From Streptomyces triticagri (GTDB lineage: Bacteria > Actinomycetota > Actinomycetes > Streptomycetales > Streptomycetaceae): a stretch of DNA of 64,000 bases. The stretch lies in the NCBI RefSeq assembly GCF_003429565.1, contig NZ_QUAK01000027.1, positions 1 through 64,000 on the forward strand. The letters run 5' to 3'. The translations under genes and the position numbers were made by a program. The notes beneath the pieces are model-generated. The model had not been told where the DNA came from, did no database searches, and was given only the letters and a program-made list of their open reading frames with translations. Of the stretch, positions 45,718 to 55,405 are shown in pieces; positions within the stretch are counted from its first letter, which is position 1; every line of letters starts with the position of its first letter.

Positions 45718-46314
45718 GTGGCGGGGCGACGCAACGACGGACGGCTGGCCGGGGACCGGATCCTGCAGGAGGCCATGACCGCCATCGCCGAGGAAGGGCT
45801 CGCCACACTCACGATGGCCGCACTCGGCCGGCGCCTCGGGACCAGCGGCGGACACATCCTGTACTACTTCGGCAGCAAGGACCGGCTGCTGCTCGAGACC
45901 CTGCGCTGGAGCGAGAACGGCCTGGCCGAGGAGCGGCGGACGCTGCTCGGCCGGCGCGTGACGGCCGGCCGCAAGCTGGATCTGTTCGTCGAGCTCTATC
46001 TGCCGCGCGGTCCGCGCGACCCGCGCTGGACGCTCTGGCTCGAGCTGTGGGCCCGTACCTCCGCCGACGCGGAACTGCAGCGGGCCCAGGAGGAGATCGA
46101 TCGTGGCTGGCACGACGATCTGGTCACGCTGCTCGCCAAAGGGATGGAGCAGGGTCGCTTCAAGGAGCGGGACCCCGAGGCCCGCGCCGGTGAACTCCTC
46201 GCCCTGCTCGACGGGTTGAGCACCCGCGTGGTGCTCGGCCAGCGCGCGGCGGACCGCGAGCGGGCTCTGGCGACGGCGCGCTCCGCGGCGACCCGGCTGC
46301 TCGACCGGGTGTGA
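45718..46314 (+). CDS. TetR/AcrR family regulator
   Basis: 198 aa from a GTG with GAGGAGG upstream. HTH: LAGDRILQEAMTAIAEEGLATLTMAALGRRLGTSGGHILYYFGSKDRLLLETL, followed by a BetI-like C-terminal domain (LELWARTSADAELQRAQEEIDRGWHDDLVTLLAKGMEQGRF). It diverges from the NCS1 permease/amidohydrolase operon, with tandem inverted repeats in between, and should control it. Confidence 0.92.
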   Translation: MAGRRNDGRLAGDRILQEAMTAIAEEGLATLTMAALGRRLGTSGGHILYYFGSKDRLLLETLRWSENGLAEERRTLLGRRVTAGRKLDLFVELYLPRGPRDPRWTLWLELWARTSADAELQRAQEEIDRGWHDDLVTLLAKGMEQGRFKERDPEARAGELLALLDGLSTRVVLGQRAADRERALATARSAATRLLDRV

Positions 46315-46320
46315 CGTCCC

Positions 46321-47085
46321 CTACGCCGCCCCCGTGCCGGCGCCGCCTTCGTTCCCGCCCTCGCCATCGCCCGCCACGAGCGTGCCGTGGAAGCCGCGGA
46401 TGTGCTGTTCCACCAGGTCCGCGGCGCGGGCGCCGTCGCCGGCCCGGACCAGTCGGAGCAGCTCGGTGTGCTCGGCGTTGAGCCCGCGGGCCGTCTCCGG
46501 CCAGTCGTCGCCGGTGGCCTCCTCGGCCTGAAGGATGAGCGTCCGTACGGACTCCCGTACCGCCGAAGTCAGCGTGGAGATCAGCTCGTTGCCCGAGCTG
46601 CGGGCGATGTGGACGTGGAAGCTGGTGTCCAGGTCGTTGAACTCGGAGACCGGGAGTGCGGGGTCCTGCATGCGCTCGAGGACGGCCTCGGCCTCGGCGA
46701 GCTCCTCCGCGGAGGCCGAGCGCGCGGCCGCCTCGAAGCTGGAGCGCTCCAGGGTGACCCGCGCCTCCATCACGTCCTGGAGGCTGTAGCTGCCGAGCGC
46801 CACATGCAGGCGGAGCAGCCGGCCGAGGGCGCTGTCGGGGTTCTGCACGATGCGGGCGCCTGCGTCGGGGCCGCGGCCCGCGTTCGCCACCAGGACGCCG
46901 ATCGTCTCCATCACCCTGAGGGCCTCGCGCAGGGCGGAACGGCTGACCCCGAGCACGGGGGCGAGCTCGCGCTCCGGCGGGAGCCGGTCGCCGGCCTTGA
47001 GGCGGCCGGTGAGCACCTGCTCCTCGATGCTCTCCAGGACCAGTTCATGTGTTCGTGACTGCCGGACCGGACGCCATTCGGCCAC
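46321..47085 (-). CDS. GntR family regulator with FCD domain (candidate lut regulator)
   Basis: 254 aa from the GTG at 47085, preferred because GGGGAGG is eight bases upstream; an ATG at 47124 is possible. N-terminal winged helix: SRTHELVLESIEEQVLTGRLKAGDRLPPERELAPVLGVSRSALREALRVMETIGVL. The FadR C-terminal (FCD) domain shows VMEARVTLERSSFEAAARSA, FHVHIARSSGNELI and the helix with LNAEHTELLRLVRAGDGARAADLVEQHI, including metal-binding His residues. FCD regulators often sense lactate or other small carboxylates. Its promoter shares an 11-bp motif with the lutABC promoter. Confidence 0.9.
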   Translation of the reverse strand: MAEWRPVRQSRTHELVLESIEEQVLTGRLKAGDRLPPERELAPVLGVSRSALREALRVMETIGVLVANAGRGPDAGARIVQNPDSALGRLLRLHVALGSYSLQDVMEARVTLERSSFEAAARSASAEELAEAEAVLERMQDPALPVSEFNDLDTSFHVHIARSSGNELISTLTSAVRESVRTLILQAEEATGDDWPETARGLNAEHTELLRLVRAGDGARAADLVEQHIRGFHGTLVAGDGEGGNEGGAGTGAA

Positions 47086-47146
47086 TGTCGGCACCTCCCC
47101 AAACCGCTTGCCGTATCCGTCCATGACTATGTCATAACGGGGCTAA

Positions 47147-47157
47147 GGTCCGACCAT
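47147..47157 (-). promoter_or_regulatory. GntR-type operator motif before the GntR gene
   Basis: GGTCCGACCAT, identical to the motif at 42327-42337 in the lut promoter, 62 bp upstream of the GTG start. A second small palindrome, ATGACTATGTCAT (47123-47135), lies closer to the start. Together they suggest autoregulation. Confidence 0.55.
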
Positions 47158-47195
47158 AAACCGGTGACGGCCGACCGGCGACCCGGGGTGCCGTG

Positions 47196-47996
47196 TCAGC
47201 GCGCCCCGCCGCGCACGGCACCACCCGGCCGCGATGCGAGGAATCGGGCCGGCAGCTCGCCCCCGCCGTGCACCGCGAGATCGGCCCCGTTGACGTAACC
47301 GGACAGATCGCCCGCCAGGAACAGGCAGGCGCGGGCCACGTCTTCGGGTACCGCCATCCGCTGCATCGGGACGACCGCCGCGACCGCGGCACCACCGTCC
47401 GGGCCGTAGACCTCGGCCGCGCTGTCGGTGCGGATCAGGCCGGCGGTGATGTGGTTGACCCGCACCCGGGGTGCCCACTCCAGGGCCAGCGCCCGGGTGA
47501 GCGCGAGGAGCCCGGCCTTGGCCGCGGAGTAGGCGGCGGTGCCCGGCTGCGGGTCATGGGCGGCGACACTGCCGATGTTGATGACCGTGCCGCCGGAGTC
47601 CTGCTCGCGCATCACCCTGTTGGCCGCCTGCGACACATGGAACGGCCCGAGCAGGTTCAGCGCCACGACCTTCTCCACGAACCGCGGCGAGACGGACGCC
47701 GAGTCGGCGTCCGGCGAGCCGCCCGCGTTGTTCACCAGGACGTCGAGCCGTCCGAACCGCCGTACGGCGAAGTCGACGAGCGCCGCAGCCTGGCTCGCCT
47801 CGCGCACGTCACAGGCGTGGAAGACCGCCTCCCGGCCGCCGGCCGACGGCAGCCGCGCGGGCTCGCTCCGGCCGCACACCACCAGCTCCGCGCCGGCCGC
47901 GAGGAACGTCTCGGCGATGCACGCGCCGATGCCCTTCGTGCCGCCGGTGACCAGGGCCACGCGCCCCGTGAGATCCAGCGGATTGCCGATGTCCAT
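47196..47996 (-). CDS. SDR family oxidoreductase in the HIP-degradation cluster
   Basis: 266 aa. NAD-binding VALVTGGTKGIGACIAETF, LDVLVNNAGG and catalytic IGSVAAHDPQPGTAAYSAAKAG (Ser, Tyr-x3-Lys), with C-terminal VNHITAGLIRTD. It is last in a minus-strand run after three acyl-CoA dehydrogenase genes and belongs to the steroid ring C/D cluster by position. By length and context it may correspond to mycobacterial Rv3549c; that is inference. Confidence 0.9.
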   Translation of the reverse strand: MDIGNPLDLTGRVALVTGGTKGIGACIAETFLAAGAELVVCGRSEPARLPSAGGREAVFHACDVREASQAAALVDFAVRRFGRLDVLVNNAGGSPDADSASVSPRFVEKVVALNLLGPFHVSQAANRVMREQDSGGTVINIGSVAAHDPQPGTAAYSAAKAGLLALTRALALEWAPRVRVNHITAGLIRTDSAAEVYGPDGGAAVAAVVPMQRMAVPEDVARACLFLAGDLSGYVNGADLAVHGGGELPARFLASRPGGAVRGGAR

Positions 47997-48055
47997 ACGT
48001 GTGTGGGCCTCTCGTGAAGTCGGGGCGTCCGCCGCCTTGGCCGTACGGAGCGGAG

Positions 48056-49132
48056 TCAGCCGCCCGGCAGTCCGATGTGCGCCGCAAGCCGGGCCCGGTG
48101 CCCGGCCGCCGTGCCGAACAACTGCCCTGCTCCGTGCGCCCGTTTGAAGTAGCGGTGCGCGTCGTGTTCCCAGGTGATGCCGATGCCGCCGTGCAGCTGG
48201 ATCATCTCGCCGGCCACCGCCGCGTACGCCTCCGCGCACACCGACCCGGCGACCGCCGCGAGCCGGGGCAGCGACCGCGGATCCAGATCGGCCGCCGCGG
48301 CCGCCGCGAGCGCCGCCGAACGCGCCGACTCCACCTGCACATAGGCGTCCGCCAGGCGGTGCCCGACCGCCTGGAACGAGCCGATCGGCCGCCCGAACTG
48401 CACACGCTGCAGCACGTGCTGGACGGTCAGCTCGAGACACCGCGCGGCGGCCCCGGTCTGCTCCGCGGCCAGCGCGGTCACCGCCAGATCCCGTACGTGC
48501 CGCAGGACCCGCGCCCCGTCGGCGGCGTCGCCGACCGGGGTCCCGGCCGCACCGTCGAACTCCCAACGAGCCTGCGCCCGCGTCCCGTCCATCGTCACCG
48601 ACGGCTCGCGGCGCACTCCGGCACCGTCCACCGCGACCTCGAAGAGCCCGACCGCATCCGGTCCGGTCCGGGCCGCCGCGAGCAGCAACTGCGCCCCGCC
48701 GCAGTCCAGTACGTGCTCCTTGGCGCCGGAGACCAGCCACCCGCCGTCGGACCCGCGCACCGCCTCGGCACGGATCGCCTCCGGCTCCCAGGAACCGCCC
48801 TCGGCCCAGGCCAGCACACCCACTGCCGCTCCGTCGGCGAGCCCGGGCAGCAGGCGCGCGCAGGCGGGCCGGTCCCCGGTGGCCAGCAGCGCGCCCGCCA
48901 CCAGGACCGACGACCCGAGGAACGGCACCGGGCTGAGCACCCGCCCCAGTTCCTCCATCACCACCGCCACGTCCCGGGCGCCGCCGCCGGCCCCGCCGTA
49001 CTCCTCGGGCACGGCGAGACCCGCCGCCCCGATCTGCCCGGCGAGCGGCTGCCAGGCCGCGGCACCCTCCGTGCGCGCCAGCAACGCCCGTACGGCGGAC
49101 CGCAGTTCGTCCTGCTCCGGTGTCGTCCGCAT
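48056..49132 (-). CDS. Acyl-CoA dehydrogenase, small subunit type (FadE32/33-like)
   Basis: 358 aa. It has the ACAD fold (LGLAVPEEYGG-type segment GAAGLAVPEEYGGAGGG, LQRVQFGRPIGSFQAVGHRLAD, IQLHGGIGITWEHDAHRYFKRAH) but lacks the usual EPxAGSD FAD loop, reading AEGGSWEP instead. In mycobacteria such degenerate ACADs pair with a full subunit into alpha2beta2 enzymes of steroid side-chain and ring breakdown. The upstream ACAD stop is GTGAGCATG, so translation is coupled; a GTG at 49138 is an alternative start. Confidence 0.9.
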   Translation of the reverse strand: MRTTPEQDELRSAVRALLARTEGAAAWQPLAGQIGAAGLAVPEEYGGAGGGARDVAVVMEELGRVLSPVPFLGSSVLVAGALLATGDRPACARLLPGLADGAAVGVLAWAEGGSWEPEAIRAEAVRGSDGGWLVSGAKEHVLDCGGAQLLLAAARTGPDAVGLFEVAVDGAGVRREPSVTMDGTRAQARWEFDGAAGTPVGDAADGARVLRHVRDLAVTALAAEQTGAAARCLELTVQHVLQRVQFGRPIGSFQAVGHRLADAYVQVESARSAALAAAAAADLDPRSLPRLAAVAGSVCAEAYAAVAGEMIQLHGGIGITWEHDAHRYFKRAHGAGQLFGTAAGHRARLAAHIGLPGG

Positions 49133-49134
49133 GC

Positions 49135-50157
49135 TCACGCGGTCGCCTCCGTACCGGCCGCCGACAGGACCCGGGCCCGGCAGGCGGCCGGGGTGCCCCA
49201 GGCGTCCCGCAGCGGACGGGCCTTGCGGATCCACAGCGAGAGCCCGAGCTCGTCGGTGTAGCCGAGCGCGCCGTGCAACTGCAGTGCGGTGCGCGACGCC
49301 CGGTAGGCGGCCTCGCCGGCCGCCACCTTCGCCGCCGCGACCTCACGGCCCGCATCCGGCGAGCACCCGGCCAGCGCCAACGCCGCCGCGTGCACCAGGG
49401 GAGCGGCGAACTCGAGCCCGAGCAGCGTGTCCGCAAGCCGGTGCTTGACCGCCTGGAACGAACCCACCTGCACCCCGAACTGGGCCCGCTGCTTGACGTG
49501 TTCGACGGTGCCCGCGAGCAGCTTCCGCCCGACACCGAGCGCCTGCGCCGCCGTCATCAGGGCCGCCACATCGGCGGCGTGCGCGGCCGCCGCGGTCACC
49601 TCGGGGCCCTGCGCCAGCACGGTCCCGACCTGCGGCGCCGCGAGCCGCCGCGCCGGATCGGCCGAGGGCTGCACCGGCCCCCAGCCCGCCGCGATCCGCA
49701 GCGTGTCCCCTTCCACCACGAGCACCGCGTCCGCGGCGTCCGCATCCAGGGCGTACGGCCCCTGCGCGGCGAGCTGCAGCGATGCGGACCGCTTCCCGGA
49801 CGCGATCTCGGCGAGCAGGCCGCCGCCGACCGGGTCCGCACCGGACGCCTCCGCGTGCCGCCCGAGCAGCGCCGCCGCCGCGACCGTCTCGACCACCGGG
49901 CCGGGCACCGCATGCCTGCCCAACACCTCGAAGGCGACGGTCAGTTCGACCGGCAGCGGACCGAGGCCCTGGTACCGCTCGGGCACCGCGAGCCCGAAGA
50001 CCCCGGAGTCCGAGAGCCGCGCCCACAGCGCCCGTCCGGGTCCGTGATCGCCGGCCGCCCAGGCACGCACCGCCCCCTCGGTGCCGGCGGCACCGAGCAT
50101 GCCGTCCAGGGACCGCGCGAAATCCCGGGTCTCCGGATCGAGGAGGAACCGCATCAC
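49135..50157 (-). CDS. Acyl-CoA dehydrogenase, small subunit type (FadE32/33-like)
   Basis: 340 aa. ACAD family with FGLAVPERYQGLG, KQRAQFGVQVGSFQAVKHRLADTLLG and LQLHGALGYTDELGLSLWIRKARPL; the FAD/substrate loop is degenerate, as in its neighbour. It follows the full-length ACAD with an overlapping GTGATG start and stop (AAGGGA upstream). The likely partner is the 394-aa enzyme or the 358-aa subunit. The exact FadE number is not decided by sequence alone. Confidence 0.9.
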   Translation of the reverse strand: MMRFLLDPETRDFARSLDGMLGAAGTEGAVRAWAAGDHGPGRALWARLSDSGVFGLAVPERYQGLGPLPVELTVAFEVLGRHAVPGPVVETVAAAALLGRHAEASGADPVGGGLLAEIASGKRSASLQLAAQGPYALDADAADAVLVVEGDTLRIAAGWGPVQPSADPARRLAAPQVGTVLAQGPEVTAAAAHAADVAALMTAAQALGVGRKLLAGTVEHVKQRAQFGVQVGSFQAVKHRLADTLLGLEFAAPLVHAAALALAGCSPDAGREVAAAKVAAGEAAYRASRTALQLHGALGYTDELGLSLWIRKARPLRDAWGTPAACRARVLSAAGTEATA

Positions 50158-51338
50158 CGGCGTCCCTTCGGAAGGCCGAGCAGCCGCTCGGCGACGATGT
50201 CGCGCTGAATCTCGTTCGTACCGGCGTAGACGGGTCCGGCGAGCGAGAAGGTGTAGCCCTCGGCCCAGGCGCCGCCGTCCGGTGCGTCGGGCGCACCGTC
50301 GGAGAGTTCACCGAGCGGGCCGAGCACATCGAGCGCCGCCTCGTGCAGCGCGATGTCCAGCTCGGACCAGAAGATCTTGTTCAGACTCGACGAGGCACCC
50401 GATGCGCGACCGCCCGTATCCACGCCGGCGGCGAGCGCCGACACCCCTGCGTACGCGAAGAGTTGATAGGCGCGCGCCCCGATCACCGCGTCCGCGACCC
50501 GGTCGCGCAGCGCCGAGTCCGCCGGGTCCGCGTGCTGCCGCCACAGTGCGGTCAGCCGCTCGGCCGCGGCCGTGAACCGGCCGGGGCTGCGCAGGGTGAG
50601 CCCGCGCTCGTCGCCCGCGGTGCTCATCGCCACCCGCCAGCCCTGGTGCGGCTCGCCGATCACATCCTCGTCCGGTACGAACACCTCGTCGAGGAAGAGT
50701 TCCGCGAAGGCCGGCTTGCCGTCCAGTCGTCCGATCGGCCGCACCGTCACGCCCTCCGCGTCCAGCGGGAACATCAGATACGTCAGGCCCCGGTGCGGCC
50801 GGTCCGCGCCCGGATCGCTGCGGAAGAGGCCGAACGCCCGGTCCGCGAACGCCGCCCGCGACGACCACGTCTTCTGCCCGCTGATCCGCCAACCGCCCTC
50901 GGCCCGCACCGCGGTGGAGGTCAGCGAGGCCAGATCCGACCCCGCCTCCGGCTCCGACCAGGCCTGCGCCCAGATCACCTCGCCGCTCGCCATCGGCGGC
51001 AGGATCCGGGCGCACTGCTGCGCACTGCCGTGCTCCAGCAGGGTCGGCGCGAGCAGACTGATGCCGTTCTGGCTGACCCGGCCGGGCGCGCCCGCCGCGT
51101 AGTACTCCTCCTCGAAGATCAGCCAGTGCAGCAGCGGGACACCCCGGCCGCCGTACTCCTCGGGCCAGGAGACCACCGACCAGCGGTCCGCGGACAGCGT
51201 CCGCTCCCACTCCCGGTGCGCGGCGAAACCCTCCGCGGTCTCCAGGGACGGCAGCGGGACGTCCGGTACATGGGTGGCCAGCCAGTCGCGCACCTCGGCG
51301 CGGAAGGCGTCGTCGGCGGGTGTGAAGTCGAGGTCCAT
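50154..51338 (-). CDS. Acyl-CoA dehydrogenase (FadE31-like)
   Basis: 394 aa, complete ACAD: VSWPEEYGGRGVPLLHWLIFEEEYYAAGAP, WAQAWSEPEAGSDLASLTSTAV (FAD/CoA loop), GWRISGQKTWSSRAAFADR and C-terminal YAGTNEIQRDIVAERLLGLPKG. First in a minus-strand operon of three ACADs and an SDR, starting 100 bp from an operator shared with the divergent FadE30-like gene. In mycobacteria this position, after fadD3, is held by FadE31; fadD3 itself is missing here. Confidence 0.92.
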   Translation of the reverse strand: MDLDFTPADDAFRAEVRDWLATHVPDVPLPSLETAEGFAAHREWERTLSADRWSVVSWPEEYGGRGVPLLHWLIFEEEYYAAGAPGRVSQNGISLLAPTLLEHGSAQQCARILPPMASGEVIWAQAWSEPEAGSDLASLTSTAVRAEGGWRISGQKTWSSRAAFADRAFGLFRSDPGADRPHRGLTYLMFPLDAEGVTVRPIGRLDGKPAFAELFLDEVFVPDEDVIGEPHQGWRVAMSTAGDERGLTLRSPGRFTAAAERLTALWRQHADPADSALRDRVADAVIGARAYQLFAYAGVSALAAGVDTGGRASGASSSLNKIFWSELDIALHEAALDVLGPLGELSDGAPDAPDGGAWAEGYTFSLAGPVYAGTNEIQRDIVAERLLGLPKGRR

Positions 51339-51436
51339 CAGGCACCTGTCCGCTGCTCGTCGTGGTGCGCGGCTGCGGTGCGCGTGCGGCTGTGTGTGCG
51401 GGCGCGGGTGTGGGCCGTCGGCATCGCCACTCCTTC

Positions 51437-51458
51437 CCTAACAAGTGTTTGGTAGATT
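51437..51458 (+). promoter_or_regulatory. KstR2-type operator with overlapping -10 box
   Basis: CCTAACAAGTGTTTGGT (51437-51453) runs into TAGATT (51453-51458), a good -10. The core AACAAGTGTTTGGT fits the mycobacterial KstR2 consensus I recall (AnCAAGnnCTTGnT) at nine of ten defined positions. The ATG of the FadE30-like gene is only 11 bases after the -10 and has no ribosome binding site, so its message may be nearly leaderless. A near-identical 17-mer is at 59015-59031. Confidence 0.75.
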
Positions 51459-51469
51459 AACGTACTGCC

Positions 51470-52666
51470 ATGAGCAGCGTCGAGGAGTTCCGCGCCGAGA
51501 TCCGTGACTGGCTCGCCACCCACCTCACCGGTGAGTTCGCGGTCCTGCGGGGCCGCGGCGGCCCGGGCCGTGAGCACGAGGCGTATCCCGAACGCCTCGC
51601 CTGGGAACGGCACTTGGCCGCCGAGGGCTGGACGTGCATCGGCTGGCCCGAGGAGTACGGCGGCCGGGGCGCCACACTCGAGCAGCAGGTCGCCTTCCAC
51701 GAGGAATACGCCCTCGCGCGCGCCCCTGCCCGGGTCAACCACATCGGGGAGCAGCTGCTCGGCCCGACCCTCATCGCGTTCGGCACCCCCGAGCAGCGTG
51801 CCCGCTTCCTGCCGCCGATCGCCGCGGTCGAGGAACTCTGGTGCCAGGGCTACAGCGAACCGGACGCCGGATCCGACCTGGCGAACATCCGCACCAGGGC
51901 CGAGCTCACCGGCGGCGGGGCGGACGGCGACTGGTCCGTCACCGGCCAGAAGACCTGGACCTCGCTTGCCCACGAGGCCGACTGGTGCTTCGTGGTGGCC
52001 CGCACCGACCCCGCATCCCGGCGCCACCACGGGCTCTCGTACCTCCTGGTGCCGCTCGACCAGCCGGGCGTCGAGGTGCGGCCGATCACCCAGCTGACCG
52101 GGACATCCGAGTTCAACGAGGTCTTCTTCGACGGGGCGCGCACCGCGGCCGGGAACATCGTCGGCGCGCCCGGCGACGGCTGGCAGGTGGCCATGGCCAC
52201 TCTCGGCTTCGAGCGCGGCGTCTCCACACTCGGCCAACAGGTGGGCTTCCGGCAGGAGTTGGAAGCCCTGATCGCGCTCGCCAGGAGCAACGGCGCGGCG
52301 GACGACCCGCTGATCCGCGACCGCCTCGCACGCGCCTGGGCCGGCCTGGAGACCATCCGCGCCAACGCGCTGCGGATGCTCGACGGTGTCGCCGCCGGCG
52401 CACCGGGCCCCGAGGCCTCCATCGGCAAGATCTTCTGGGCCACCTGGCACCGCGAACTCGGCGAACTCGCCATGGACGTGTGCGGCGCGGGCGGCATGCT
52501 GGTGCCGAGTGGGGCACCGGCGGCCGGCGAGCCCTACGACCTCGACGACTGGCAGCGGCTCTATCTCTTCTCCCGCGCCGACACCATCTACGCCGGGTCG
52601 AACGAGATCCAGCGCACGATCATCGCCGAGCGCGTCCTCGGCCTGCCCAAGGAGGCCCGCCCGTGA
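51470..52666 (+). CDS. Acyl-CoA dehydrogenase (FadE30-like)
   Basis: 398 aa, complete ACAD with GWPEEYGGRGATLEQQVAFHEEYALARAPA, GYSEPDAGSDLANIRTRAEL, WSVTGQKTWTSLAHEADW, GFERGVSTLGQQVGF and YAGSNEIQRTIIAERVLGLPKE. It heads fadE30-, ipdF-, kstR2- and fadA6-like genes in the mycobacterial order; FadE30 desaturates a HIP-CoA intermediate there. Its stop overlaps the next start (GTGA). Confidence 0.92.
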   Translation: MSSVEEFRAEIRDWLATHLTGEFAVLRGRGGPGREHEAYPERLAWERHLAAEGWTCIGWPEEYGGRGATLEQQVAFHEEYALARAPARVNHIGEQLLGPTLIAFGTPEQRARFLPPIAAVEELWCQGYSEPDAGSDLANIRTRAELTGGGADGDWSVTGQKTWTSLAHEADWCFVVARTDPASRRHHGLSYLLVPLDQPGVEVRPITQLTGTSEFNEVFFDGARTAAGNIVGAPGDGWQVAMATLGFERGVSTLGQQVGFRQELEALIALARSNGAADDPLIRDRLARAWAGLETIRANALRMLDGVAAGAPGPEASIGKIFWATWHRELGELAMDVCGAGGMLVPSGAPAAGEPYDLDDWQRLYLFSRADTIYAGSNEIQRTIIAERVLGLPKEARP

Positions 52667-53451
52667 CCGGAAAGCCCCCGCCCTATGTGCAGGGACACGG
52701 ACTGCTCGCCGGACGGACGGCCGTCGTCACCGCCGCGGCCGGCGCCGGGATCGGCGGCGCCACCGCGCGGAAGCTTCTGGAGGAGGGCGCCCGGGTGGTG
52801 ATCGGTGACGCGCACGCGCGGCGCCTCGGGGAGAGCGTCGTCGCCCTGGCCGGTGAGTTCGGTGCGGACCAGGTCGCCGGACTGCCCTGCGACGTCACCG
52901 ACGAGGAGCAGATCGACGCGCTCCTCGCGCTCGCGGTCCGGCGCCACGGCGGACTCGACCTGGTGGTCAACAACGCCGGTCTTGGCGGCACTTCGGACCT
53001 CGTGGAGATGACCGACGACGCCTGGAACAAGGTCGTGGACGTCACCCTCGGCGGCACCTTCCGCTGCACCCGCGCCGCCCTGCGCATCCTCAAGGAGCAG
53101 GACACCGGCGGGGTCATCGTCAACAACGCCTCGGTGATCGGCTGGCGCGCCCAGCGCGGCCAGTCCCACTACGCCGCAGCCAAGGCCGGGGTGATGGCCC
53201 TGACCCGCTGCTCGGCCCTGGAGGCGGCGGACTACGGCGTACGGATCAACGCGGTCGCCCCGAGCCTCGCCATGCACCCCCACCTGGTGAAGGTCACCAC
53301 CCCCGAACTGCTCGCCGAACTCACCGAGGGCGAGGCCTTCGGCCGATACGCCGAACCCTGGGAGATCGCCAATGTCATCGTCTTCCTGGCCAGCGACTAC
53401 TCTTCGTACCTCACCGGCGAGACGGTCTCCGTCAGCAGCCAGCGGGCCTAG
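52663..53451 (+). CDS. SDR family oxidoreductase (IpdF-like)
   Basis: 262 aa; GTG start coupled to the ACAD stop, with AAGGAGG upstream. SDR motifs: TAVVTAAAGAGIGGATARKL, DLVVNNAGLGGTSD, VNNASVIGWRAQRGQSHYAAAKAG and INAVAPSLAMHP. In the KstR2 regulon this position is held by IpdF, which oxidises a ring hydroxyl of a HIP-derived CoA ester. The assignment rests on gene order plus family. Confidence 0.88.
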   Translation: MTGKPPPYVQGHGLLAGRTAVVTAAAGAGIGGATARKLLEEGARVVIGDAHARRLGESVVALAGEFGADQVAGLPCDVTDEEQIDALLALAVRRHGGLDLVVNNAGLGGTSDLVEMTDDAWNKVVDVTLGGTFRCTRAALRILKEQDTGGVIVNNASVIGWRAQRGQSHYAAAKAGVMALTRCSALEAADYGVRINAVAPSLAMHPHLVKVTTPELLAELTEGEAFGRYAEPWEIANVIVFLASDYSSYLTGETVSVSSQRA

Positions 53452-53454
53452 ACG

Positions 53455-54042
53455 GTGCGTCCCTCGCCCGAGCGCCACGGTCAACTCCTGGCCACCGCGG
53501 CCGAGGTGTTCGCCGCCGAGGGCTACGACGCGACGACGGTGCGGCGGATCGCGGATGCGGCCGGGATGCTCGCGGGCAGCCTCTACTACCACTTCGACTC
53601 CAAGGAGGCGATGCTGGACGAGATCCTCTCGGGCTTCCTGGACGAGCTGCGGGAGGGCTACGACGCCGTACTGGCCGCCGCTCTCGGGCCGCGCGAGACC
53701 CTCGAGGCGCTGGTCACCGAGTCCTTCCGGGAGATCGACCGGCACCGCGCCGCGGTCGCCATCTACCAGAAGGAGTCCCGGCAGCTGGCGGCACAGCCCC
53801 GCTTCCGCCATCTCGCCGACACCCAGGTGCACTTCGAGCAGGCCTGGCTCGGCACCCTGGAACGCGGCGTCGCCGACGGGGTGTTCAGGGACGACCTGGA
53901 CATCCGCCTCACCTACCGCTTCGTACGCGACACGGTGTGGGTGGCGGCCTCCTGGTACCGGCCGGGCGGACTGCACAGGCCGGAGGAGATCGCCCGCCAG
54001 TACCTCTCCGTGGTGCTCGAAGGCATAGCCGTACCTCGATGA
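53455..54042 (+). CDS. TetR family regulator (KstR2-like)
   Basis: 195 aa. HTH: HGQLLATAAEVFAAEGYDATTVRRIADAAGMLAGSLYYHFDSKEAMLDEIL. The C-terminal domain (VTESFREIDRHRAAVAIYQKESRQLAAQPRF, then WLGTLERGVADGVFRDDLDIRLTYRFVRDTVWVAASWY) is of the KstR2/TetR_C_33 kind that senses acyl-CoAs. It lies inside the catabolic operon, four bases after the IpdF-like gene. Two copies of CCTAACAARTGTTTGGT at the cluster's divergent promoters are its likely binding sites, released when HIP-CoA is present. Confidence 0.88.
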   Translation: MRPSPERHGQLLATAAEVFAAEGYDATTVRRIADAAGMLAGSLYYHFDSKEAMLDEILSGFLDELREGYDAVLAAALGPRETLEALVTESFREIDRHRAAVAIYQKESRQLAAQPRFRHLADTQVHFEQAWLGTLERGVADGVFRDDLDIRLTYRFVRDTVWVAASWYRPGGLHRPEEIARQYLSVVLEGIAVPR

Positions 54043-54100
54043 AGACCGCCGTACCCCGGTGAACCCCCAAGCGAACGACCGACACCCCCAAGGAGCAGTC

Positions 54101-55258
<1,158 letters not shown>

Positions 55259-55300
55259 ACGGCGACCGGTGAAGGGGGCGGTCGGGTTTCTCCGGCCGCC

Positions 55301-55361
55301 CCTGTGATCCAGACGCCCCTGTGATCCAGACGCCCCTGTGATCCAGACGCCCCTGTGATCC
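55301..55361. repeat. 17-bp tandem repeat in a convergent gap
   Basis: Three full copies and ten bases of a fourth of CCTGTGATCCAGACGCC, between the thiolase gene and the convergent IpdC-like gene. Non-coding; the copies are exact, suggesting recent expansion. Confidence 0.85.
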
Positions 55362-55405
55362 GGCCGGCCATGTGAGTCGTCGTCGTACGTGCGAGTCCCG
55401 CCCTG

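Noticed and set aside
55301..55361. Possible CRISPR array at the 17-bp repeats
   Set aside because: The copies are directly adjacent without spacers and no cas genes are nearby.
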